NCBI GenBank assembly: GCA_016125225.1 | Contig: WGME01000002.1 | Span: 62,001-126,000, forward strand | Source of the DNA: a bacterium | GTDB lineage: Bacteria > Planctomycetota > Planctomycetia > Planctomycetales > Planctomycetaceae | Direction of reading: 5' to 3' | Length of the DNA: 64,000 nucleotides | Shown: positions 58,001 through 64,000 of the stretch, piece by piece | Layout of the letters: the number at the start of each line of letters is the position of its first letter | Position numbering within the stretch: position 1 is the stretch's first letter | The notes under the pieces: model-generated | Seen by the model: only the letters and a program-made list of their open reading frames with translations | Told to the model about the DNA's origin: nothing | The model's database searches: none | Translations under genes and position numbers: made by a program

Positions 58001-59413
58001 ATTGAAGCACGTTGGGAATGGGCGGGCGACCTGGCAAAAGATTCCGCCGCATTGGCCGAACATATCGAAAAGCAACTACCGCTGGTGTTGGATGCCAGCT
58101 ACGGTCCCTCGCAGCAATTGATTCAAGATGCCCAGTCTCTGGCGGTCGTGGCACGTGATATTGCCTTGGATGCCCGGCTGCAACTTCGCAATCCCGACGC
58201 GGAAATCCCCTGGCGAGAACGAGCTGACCGCTTTCTGACTTTGAGTCGTCAAGTGGAAACCGACCTCGATCGCCTCAGTTTCAACTATGAGCAACAAACA
58301 GAAGTGATTGACTACGTGACCACACGATTGCGGGAGGCTCGAGTCGTTTCGGATCAGGCCGTTCGCTGGTCCCAGGTTGTCGATGCGTATCAACGTCAGC
58401 AATATGCCGGGTTGGCGAAACTCGATCAGCAACAGTTGGCACTGACCACCGAACTGTTACGGGGCGACATGCTCGACATCCCGACCGATCTGGCGAACGA
58501 GTTTGCGCAACGGCCAGGAGCGACTGTTCCCTCGGAGATTCTCACGATGGTCGAACAACTCCAGATGGCGGTGGAAGCCGCCACGTTCAACCAGCAAGCG
58601 GCCACCTATGCACTCGAACAATCCTTGTTGAACGAAGCGGCGGAGCAGCAGGCGAGAGCCTTTGAAGCGTTAGAGCGTGCAGAGAAACTGTTCGATCAGA
58701 TGCGCCGTAAAGTCGTCGAAGTGTTAGATGATTTACCAGTCGACAACCCGAACATCGCCGACCTGCGTGATCCCACATTAGACGAGTTTCTCGCACAATT
58801 AGAGCGGGAGCCGAATCTCGAAGCCCGGTTAGGACTGCCCAATCGCCGTCGCAACTTGCGAACCCTTCTCGATAATCTGGAATCCGAGGAAGATGGTGCT
58901 GGGCTATTGAACGAGGCAGGTGAATCCGCACGCTCGCGAGCCCGGCAAGTGATGCGCGAGCCTCCCCCAAAGGCTCCTACACCCCCACAAGAACTCACCG
59001 ACGAAGAGCGTCAGCAACAAGAACTCGCCGAGAAGCAACAACAGCAACTGACGGAAGCGTTAAATCGAATCAACGAGAAATTGAAAGACTCAAAACTGTC
59101 ACCCGAACAACGGTCCGCTCTCGAACAAGTCCAGCGACAGATGCATCAGGCATTGAAGAATGCTTCGACTGCGGCAAACCGGCGCTGGCAGCAACTTGCT
59201 GAAGCCGATCAGGCTCAGGCTGCCTTGCAAGCGCTCGCCCGTGGACAGAAAATTCCCGACGATCAATGGAATAAGGTCTTGTCCTCTCTGGGAGACGGCC
59301 TGTGGCAGGTGGGTGGTCGAACACCCCCGGAAGATTATCGGCGAGCCATCGAGCAATATCAGAACAGGATTCGCATGCTGCTGGAAGGAACCCCGATCGA
59401 GGAACAACCATGA
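55010..59413 (+). CDS. Giant membrane coiled-coil protein of the MoxR cluster
   Basis: A 1467-residue protein starting at ATG 55010 with an excellent GGAGGAAACG ribosome site. Three membrane helices lie at the N-terminus (about residues 30-50, 62-82, 165-185). A beta-rich extracytoplasmic region (about 200-500) follows, with DUF4175-like character (RVEAPRYSQRP, IEFEAHDDLGIARAQLVVYDE-like segments). Residues about 505-720 are Pro/Ser/Gln-rich and probably disordered. From 720 to 1460 there are long coiled-coil helices rich in Gln, Glu, Leu and Arg. No enzyme motif is seen. Such proteins recur beside MoxR/BatA genes in planctomycetes. Its stop overlaps the next start (ATGA). Confidence 0.83.
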   Translation: MSQATVPLHIPTAIDVKLRDIRQREFRWALLRTAAVATTIFMLAITVALAIDAAFQLRSPSLRTGLTMTVGMLPLLFAVHAIWQQWQRAQQPTHAAVLADRHLPQLQERWQTIASLSRSPYPPQNPLAASMWQQVTQEGVVLSRLVQPEAISTPQSMRAAWGVCLLCGLPLGIWLLINTAEVSILLQRFCQPWKEITATQLTALLGDQRIARGEAIDLAVQLTGLPRNQARLQIQRDDQSADQFTLAPVPDDQNRFQQRIRVDRAFRYKFIAGDGETPWHVITVMDFPALIESNFRVEAPRYSQRPLLEKSHLPQRLKVVAGSRLQWLFRTNMPLARCDLAWTSTEVEEAISNPVIVQQPLKPQPDGWYVVELVLQQSGTLELLMTNLYGLEPDEPIRCRIQVLEDQIPVARILGNPEDAVAADDETLTIDFEAHDDLGIARAQLVVYDESGESRKILHVQEIPLGDQLLQKHVLGSVQLDLAALQLPAGSQISYAIRVMDNRDGYIDHPNEGSEELAANSSQEKNGSATNRDRRPQPDPKDATSSDMAASADGQNADDLAASPQSAREHDDSRDIAQGPISALWPANLRDLQSETTPQDQSNAVSALRPENLRQPRGDTTTTDPMIASADRSQRKPGESGPSSRVPDPLSPVSPTDASTPSNNAEHANGASPSSEAATASPSPASQREPTQRTASGSSPPPPDFRQTAGQESPGTETQSRRITIVERLTALAKADDVPLNAPNIREQVIQIDTLLGVVENGLLQIIDRAISDAARRQQFEQLDLQLERVEQAIAKLREATRDNQFAFIGLQMVDISRTHVMPARERVFIAQRESVIDSSRSATRSLQSVVRARELLATLLVRYDRSQRDAKLAKSLEEAGKIYDVYVERSQMLLREAQQNRHPLERKMEFVEVDQDYLDRYAEVLRLRRDMLDEFARLLGDDPRLLSRFLELSKQRRASLREQLASLTEQQQVLTDEVAGWLQVDESQREALLTLLIEARWEWAGDLAKDSAALAEHIEKQLPLVLDASYGPSQQLIQDAQSLAVVARDIALDARLQLRNPDAEIPWRERADRFLTLSRQVETDLDRLSFNYEQQTEVIDYVTTRLREARVVSDQAVRWSQVVDAYQRQQYAGLAKLDQQQLALTTELLRGDMLDIPTDLANEFAQRPGATVPSEILTMVEQLQMAVEAATFNQQAATYALEQSLLNEAAEQQARAFEALERAEKLFDQMRRKVVEVLDDLPVDNPNIADLRDPTLDEFLAQLEREPNLEARLGLPNRRRNLRTLLDNLESEEDGAGLLNEAGESARSRARQVMREPPPKAPTPPQELTDEERQQQELAEKQQQQLTEALNRINEKLKDSKLSPEQRSALEQVQRQMHQALKNASTAANRRWQQLAEADQAQAALQALARGQKIPDDQWNKVLSSLGDGLWQVGGRTPPEDYRRAIEQYQNRIRMLLEGTPIEEQP

Positions 59414-60618
59414 AGTCAGGTTCTAACACACAGCGGTCTTCACGCTATCTGCAACTCGCATGGGGATGGCCTTTGTGGCTCCTCATGGGATCAGCGGTTC
59501 TAACAGAATCGGTGTCGGCACAGTCGCTGGTGCAGTCGACAACGCAGTTCACCGATTTGAGTGCAGCTCTGCCTGCAACGGAATGGCGGCGTGTGGAAAC
59601 GTCCGTCGATCGTGGTCTGGAATGGCTGATACAGCAGCAGCGACCGGACGGAAGTTTTCCCAGTCTCGATGCCGCACAGCCGGCGGTCACGTCACTGGTC
59701 GTCATGGCCTTCCTGTCGCGCGGGCATCTGCCAGAACAGGGCCGTTACGGTGCTGCGCTGGCAAAGAGCATCGATTATGTCCTCTCGACGCAACGGGCTC
59801 GCGGATACTTCTCGTTGCTGCCGGTGAATCCTCCCGCGACGCACCTCTTGCCGGGACAAACCGTGCATTACAACCATGCCATCGCTGGCCTGATGTTGGG
59901 TGAAGTGTACGGCATGACCTCTGGCAGCCGGTCACGCAAAATTGAAACCGCAATTGAAAGAGCCTTGGTTTATCATCGTGAAGTTCAACTCTGGGAGAAG
60001 ACCGAAGCGACTGATGCTGGTGGTTGGCGGTACGGCTATCCCGAAGGCCGCGGTGCCGCTTCGGATATGTCCGTGACGGGTTGGGCCTTGATGTTCCTGC
60101 GTTCGGCCCGCAATGCCGAATTCAACGTGCCCAAGACCTATTTCGATGAAGGTCTCGACTTTGTGGAACGCTGCTACGAACCCGATGCTCAGCAGCATGA
60201 CAAAGGCGTGTTTCGTTACCGCCCGCTCGCTTCTTCTCCCGAAACCCCTCCCAGTCTAACATTGCCGAACACCTCATCAGCGACCCTGTCGCTCATTCTG
60301 GGCGGACGTCACGACCATCGTTCGGTCGCCGACAGCATTCGCTGGCTGCGCTCACGCGAATATCCAAAACCCTGGAATGAAGGTTACTTCTATCTGGCGA
60401 CCTACTACAGCAGCCAGGCGGTCGCACAAGTGGGTGGCGAGACCTGGAAGCAAATTTTTCCACAGATTGCGACCAGCCTGATCAGCGAACAAACCGGCGA
60501 CGGTTCCTGGTCCAATATTCATGGCGGGGAACGCAAATTCGGAGCCAGTTATGCCTCGTCACTGGCGATTCTCTCGCTGACACCCGCTTATCAACTGCTG
60601 CCGATTTATCAGCGGTAA
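59410..60618 (+). CDS. Exported prenyltransferase/squalene-cyclase-repeat protein
   Basis: A 402-residue protein from ATG 59410, overlapping the previous stop. A signal peptide follows (YLQLAWGWPLWLLMGSAVLTE, ending near VSAQ). The mature part forms an alpha/alpha barrel of prenyltransferase/terpene-cyclase repeats, recognised by the recurring pattern 'R-x-x-G-x-x-x-L' and DGSF/GDGSW turns (GLEWLIQQQRPDGSFPS, QTGDGSWSN). The D-x-D-D catalytic motif of true squalene cyclases is missing, so it is probably a binding or structural protein. It closes the sigma-led cluster. Confidence 0.83.
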   Translation: MKSGSNTQRSSRYLQLAWGWPLWLLMGSAVLTESVSAQSLVQSTTQFTDLSAALPATEWRRVETSVDRGLEWLIQQQRPDGSFPSLDAAQPAVTSLVVMAFLSRGHLPEQGRYGAALAKSIDYVLSTQRARGYFSLLPVNPPATHLLPGQTVHYNHAIAGLMLGEVYGMTSGSRSRKIETAIERALVYHREVQLWEKTEATDAGGWRYGYPEGRGAASDMSVTGWALMFLRSARNAEFNVPKTYFDEGLDFVERCYEPDAQQHDKGVFRYRPLASSPETPPSLTLPNTSSATLSLILGGRHDHRSVADSIRWLRSREYPKPWNEGYFYLATYYSSQAVAQVGGETWKQIFPQIATSLISEQTGDGSWSNIHGGERKFGASYASSLAILSLTPAYQLLPIYQR

Positions 60619-60737
60619 AGGTGACCATTCGCGTCATTCCGGCTGACATCCCTGGCGGGTTCGCTTATGATCGAATGTTCCGCGGCTGTCTCTTGGCCGC
60701 TTCTGGTGTTGCGTTCACACTTCCGGAGACCCGCATC

Positions 60738-62048
60738 ATGACCACACTCCTTGGCACATCACGCCGCAATTTTCTCTGGGGCACGGCGGCTGCCGCTGCC
60801 GCCACCTCATTGACCACTGTCTTACCCGGCCGTGTTCTGGGGAAAGACGGTGCGACCGCTCCCAGCGAAACCTTGACGCTGGGCGTCATCGGTATCGGTC
60901 CGCGTTGCACCTATGATCTTACCGCGATGTTGAAGTTCAATGACATTCGTTGCGTAGCCATCGCCGATGTGCAGGCCAGCCGTCGCAAGGCCGGCAAAGA
61001 ACTCGTCGACAAACATTATGGAAACAGCGATTGCCAACTCTATCGCGATTTCCGGGAAGTGCTCGACCGCAAAGATATCGATGCCGTGTTGATTGCCACG
61101 GGTGATCGCTGGCATGCTGCGGCCTCCATCGAAGCGGCCAAAGCGGGAAAAGATGTTTACAGCGAAAAGCCCTGCGGCATCACCATCGCTGATTGCCAGC
61201 GGCTGGCCGATACCATGCACGAAACGGGCCGTGTGTTTCAGGCGGGGACACAACGGCGCAGCGTGCCGAACTTTCAGAAGGCCGTGGAACTGGTCCATAC
61301 CGGAAAGCTCGGTCAACTGAAGACCATGCACGCTTCGGTCTACATTCCGACCTTGGACAACACGTGGCTACCGTCCGAACCGCAACCGACCCGTGAGGTG
61401 GTCGACTGGAATATGTGGCTTGGTCCGGCTGCCTGGCGACCGTTCAACCAGAAGTATGTCGATGGTCGCTGGCGCGGCCAATGGGACTTTGATTCGGGAG
61501 CACGGCTGCTCGACTGGGGTGCTCACACCGTCGATCTGTGCCAATGGGCCAACCAGTCCGATGACACTCTCCCGTTGGAATACATCCCGTCGGAAAAGAA
61601 CATCGTCTGCAAGTATGCCAACGGCGTCGAACTCATCATCGACTTCCTGCCGGAACCGTTCGGCAAGCGCGAGCCGCATTACATCACACGGCTCGGCACT
61701 TGTCCGGTGCGGTTCATCGGCTCCGAAGGTTCTGTCGAAACAGGCGATGAAGGCGAAATCGTCGTCTCATCGAAAGCTCTGGAGAAAGAGTTGCCCGATG
61801 CGTCCAAGCGGGTCCGTGGACTCGATGTTTCGGCTCATGCCCGCAACTTCTTCGATGCCATCCGCACGCGGGGTACCACGGCAGCCAATCCCGATGTCAT
61901 GCGGCGCTCGCACCTCGCCTGTCATGCGGCTGCGATTGCGTGGATTCTGAATCGACCGCTGAAATTCGATCCGGTGAAAGAAGAGTTTATCGGCGATACC
62001 GATGCGAATCTGTTGCGATCCCGCCCCGCACGCGACTGGCGGGTGTAG
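60738..62048 (+). CDS. Gfo/Idh/MocA family oxidoreductase, Tat-exported
   Basis: A 436-residue protein from ATG 60738, preceded by CGGAGA; the longer open frame (from 60621) lies ahead of the leader. The twin-arginine leader is TSRRNFLWGTAAAAAATSL. The NAD(P)-binding Rossmann fold follows (TLGVIGIGPRC), with EKPCG as the family EKP motif. The C-terminal domain has LLDWGAHTVDLCQWA. Planctomycetes export many such sugar dehydrogenase-like proteins with bound cofactor. The substrate is undetermined. Confidence 0.93.
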   Translation: MTTLLGTSRRNFLWGTAAAAAATSLTTVLPGRVLGKDGATAPSETLTLGVIGIGPRCTYDLTAMLKFNDIRCVAIADVQASRRKAGKELVDKHYGNSDCQLYRDFREVLDRKDIDAVLIATGDRWHAAASIEAAKAGKDVYSEKPCGITIADCQRLADTMHETGRVFQAGTQRRSVPNFQKAVELVHTGKLGQLKTMHASVYIPTLDNTWLPSEPQPTREVVDWNMWLGPAAWRPFNQKYVDGRWRGQWDFDSGARLLDWGAHTVDLCQWANQSDDTLPLEYIPSEKNIVCKYANGVELIIDFLPEPFGKREPHYITRLGTCPVRFIGSEGSVETGDEGEIVVSSKALEKELPDASKRVRGLDVSAHARNFFDAIRTRGTTAANPDVMRRSHLACHAAAIAWILNRPLKFDPVKEEFIGDTDANLLRSRPARDWRV

Positions 62049-62050
62049 TA

Positions 62051-62956
62051 TCACTTGGCTGTGAGGTAGCCATGTTCGCGTAGCCATTCTCCTGCGCGAA
62101 CGGGCCACCGGGTCACCGCCTCTTCTGTAGGCCGCAAGCCGTAGCCATGTCCGCCAGTGGTGTAGAGATGCAACTCACATGGGCGGCCAGCGGCTTTCAT
62201 CGCGCTCGCCAGCAGCAACGGGTTCTGAACCGATACGCCATCATCGAACGCATGGACGAAGAACACGGGCGGCGTGGCCTCGGTGACTTTCACATAGTCC
62301 TTGAGTCGGCCTTGCCCTTTCTCCTCGAACCCGGCCGCATAAATCAGAAAAGCAAAGTCGGGCCGCATCGTAACCTCATCGACGGCATCCATCGGTGTGT
62401 ATTGCCGTTCGGTCAGCAGCGTCGCCAGACCGGCCGTTTCACCACCGGCGGAAAAACCGAGGATGCCAATCCGTTCCGGATCGAGTTCCCACTCTTTCGC
62501 GTGGCTCCGTACCAGACTCATCGCTCGCTGCGCATCTTGCACGGCGGCTGACCAGCGGCGTTCAGGATCACGGAACGGCACGCGGTATTTGAGCACGATG
62601 CCTGTGACACCGAGCGTATTCAACCACTCAGCGACTTCGGTTCCTTCCAGATCATAAGCGAGAATGTGATGCCCGCCACCGGGGCAGATCACCACGGCGG
62701 CCCCATTAGCTGGCACCGATGTCGGACGATAGACCGCAATTTGTGGGGTCGACACATTGCCCAGCTTGATGATGCGGCGACCGGCGATCAGCTTGTCGGT
62801 CGGTTTCGTCTGATCCGCTTCCGGCGGCAGTTCTTTCGTATCACCGGGCGGACGGCCGGGCCAGAGATTCAAGACCAGTGGTTCGGCCGCACCGATCGAT
62901 CCGCCAGCCAGAGCCAGCGAAATGGCATACGCCACGAAGCCAAGATGTTTCGTCAT
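62051..62956 (-). CDS. Secreted alpha/beta-hydrolase (esterase/acetylhydrolase-like)
   Basis: A 301-residue protein starting at ATG 62956, with AGGAA upstream. The signal peptide is KHLGFVAYAISLALAGG. The oxyanion motif is VVICPGGGHH, the nucleophile elbow GFSAGG, the acid lies in FVHAFDDGVS and the His in TTGGHGYGL. The pattern is that of BD-FAE/acetylxylan-esterase-like hydrolases. It probably removes acyl groups from polysaccharides in the periplasm. It is convergent with the oxidoreductase gene, two bases apart. Confidence 0.9.
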   Translation of the reverse strand: MTKHLGFVAYAISLALAGGSIGAAEPLVLNLWPGRPPGDTKELPPEADQTKPTDKLIAGRRIIKLGNVSTPQIAVYRPTSVPANGAAVVICPGGGHHILAYDLEGTEVAEWLNTLGVTGIVLKYRVPFRDPERRWSAAVQDAQRAMSLVRSHAKEWELDPERIGILGFSAGGETAGLATLLTERQYTPMDAVDEVTMRPDFAFLIYAAGFEEKGQGRLKDYVKVTEATPPVFFVHAFDDGVSVQNPLLLASAMKAAGRPCELHLYTTGGHGYGLRPTEEAVTRWPVRAGEWLREHGYLTAK

Positions 62957-62994
62957 GGAGAATTCCTGAGAAGTGATCAACGTGGACAGCGGAT

Positions 62995-64000
62995 CTAATG
63001 AATGGTCAGATTGGGGTGCTGTTCGCGCCACATCTGTAGAGCTTCGACAACTTCAGCCGGTGTAGCCGTTCCCGTGGTTCCCAACTTGCGAACGGTGATT
63101 GATGCGACCAGATTCCCCATCAAGGCGGCTTCTGCCTGACTACCGCCGCAAGCCAAGGTCAATGCGGCCCCGGCTGTGGCACTGTCCCCCGCTCCCGTGG
63201 GATCAAGAGGCCCTTTGACTTTGACGCCCGGAATGAGTTGAGGTTCCGGGTCGCTGATCACCATGCCATTCTCGCCCCAGGTGACAAACACTAAGGCCCC
63301 CGTTTCTGCACGCAGACGGGGAATCACGGCCCACAAGTCGGTCTTGCTGACCTCATCTCCCGGCAAGGGATTCGTCCGCCCGACGGCCTCAAACTGGTTG
63401 GGCTTCGTGATGATGTTCCGATACTGGCGAATGTTGCGGCGACTGTCGGCCCAGAATAATACATCCGGACGACGCGTCGCCTGCTCGGCCAGAATGTCGC
63501 GCATGGCCGAGGTAATCACACCGCAATCGGGCATCTCGACCTGATCCATGATGATCAGCAGATCGACGGTGGATAAGACATGATCGAGCCCGGCGGCCAG
63601 CTGACTGACGATGTTCTTCGGCGTCGCCACACGGTTCTTGATGTCGTAGCGGGAATGTTCCCCGACCAGCCCATCAATTCCCGCATCACGCGGCTTGAGA
63701 TAGGTGGGCGTCACCAGTTCAGGGCAACGCAACAGCCCCTCGGTGGAACATCCCAGCGCTTCTAAACCCTGGCAAAGATCGAACGCTTCGCCATCGTTGC
63801 CGATGGCTCCCAGAGCATGCAGTTCCACCGCCCCGAGCGCAGCCAGATTGTTGACCACGGTTCCCGCGGCGCCGGGACTGCGGCGTTTGGAGACCACCTG
63901 ATGCGCGATCCGCCCCGTTTCCAGGCTCGGCTCCGCCAAGGTGGGATCGACTTCGAGATATTTATCAAGAAAGAAGTCACCAATCACGGCGACTCTTCGT
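62995..64000 (-). CDS. PfkB family carbohydrate kinase (5' end outside the window)
   Basis: The frame is open through the right edge; residues RVAVIGDFFLDKY, which include the last bases of the window, are a typical PfkB N-terminus, so the GTG at 63987 is internal. The sugar-binding GG region is GAAGTVVNNLAALGA and the catalytic/ATP motif DPTGAGDSATAGAALTLA, with the DPTGAGD form of the usual DTTGAGD. The pattern is close to RfaE/HldE-type heptose-7-phosphate kinases, but substrate and gene symbol are left open. Confidence 0.9.
   Translation of the reverse strand, partial: RRVAVIGDFFLDKYLEVDPTLAEPSLETGRIAHQVVSKRRSPGAAGTVVNNLAALGAVELHALGAIGNDGEAFDLCQGLEALGCSTEGLLRCPELVTPTYLKPRDAGIDGLVGEHSRYDIKNRVATPKNIVSQLAAGLDHVLSTVDLLIIMDQVEMPDCGVITSAMRDILAEQATRRPDVLFWADSRRNIRQYRNIITKPNQFEAVGRTNPLPGDEVSKTDLWAVIPRLRAETGALVFVTWGENGMVISDPEPQLIPGVKVKGPLDPTGAGDSATAGAALTLACGGSQAEAALMGNLVASITVRKLGTTGTATPAEVVEALQMWREQHPNLTIH

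Overview
The window reads as a chromosomal segment of a planctomycete, most likely order Planctomycetales. It carries two DUF1501 proteins with Tat leaders, a DUF1549/DUF1553 protein with a CxxCH motif, a DUF1559 prepilin-like protein with its H-x-x-x-DG tail motif, a very large secreted laminin-G-like/PD40 protein, an ABC permease fused to a CPBP protease, and a MoxR/DUF58/VWA cluster led by an ECF sigma factor. The DNA is GC-rich, genes are tightly packed, and no phage, insertion sequence, rRNA, tRNA or CRISPR array was seen. The genus cannot be fixed from the sequence alone.

Layout. 1-6983: three same-strand genes (transglutaminase/DUF2126 protein entering from the left edge, circularly permuted ATP-grasp/alpha-E protein, second transglutaminase), a peptide-ligase-like cluster. 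7002-7573: a RelE/ParE-type toxin-antitoxin pair. 7875-18399: mostly housekeeping and solitary genes (DUF1501, Obg GTPase, ribosomal protein S21 with a recognisable promoter and terminator, TPR lipoprotein, exonuclease VII small subunit, pseudouridine synthase, ABC exporter ATPase and permease-CPBP fusion). 18417-22964: an accessory-looking block with a secreted caspase-like protein, an unknown protein downstream of it, and three small exported Cys/Ala-rich proteins. 23084-25719: an unknown protein and an SNF2-type helicase in tandem. 25733-26307: a second toxin-antitoxin pair, paralogous to the first. 26390-35615: secreted double hydrolase, HD phosphohydrolase plus deoxyribosyltransferase, aldo/keto reductase, lipoprotein, prepilin-like DUF1559 protein, TrmB, and a PLDc_N/TPR membrane protein. 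35738-41236: an 1832-residue secreted protein on the minus strand.

41589-60618 is the most distinctive region: ten same-strand genes, five of whose junctions are start/stop overlaps or gaps of 4 bases or fewer. In order they encode an ECF sigma factor, a membrane-anchored anti-sigma-like N-terminus fused to DUF1549/DUF1553, a Tat-exported DUF1501 protein, an exported six-loop EF-hand protein, a MoxR ATPase, a DUF58 protein, two membrane VWA-type proteins, a 1467-residue membrane coiled-coil protein and an exported prenyltransferase/squalene-cyclase-repeat protein. I infer a self-regulated, calcium-responsive envelope system in which the MoxR/VWA machinery acts on the exported partners; its function is unknown. 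The window ends with a Tat-exported Gfo/Idh/MocA oxidoreductase, a secreted esterase and a PfkB sugar kinase cut by the right edge.
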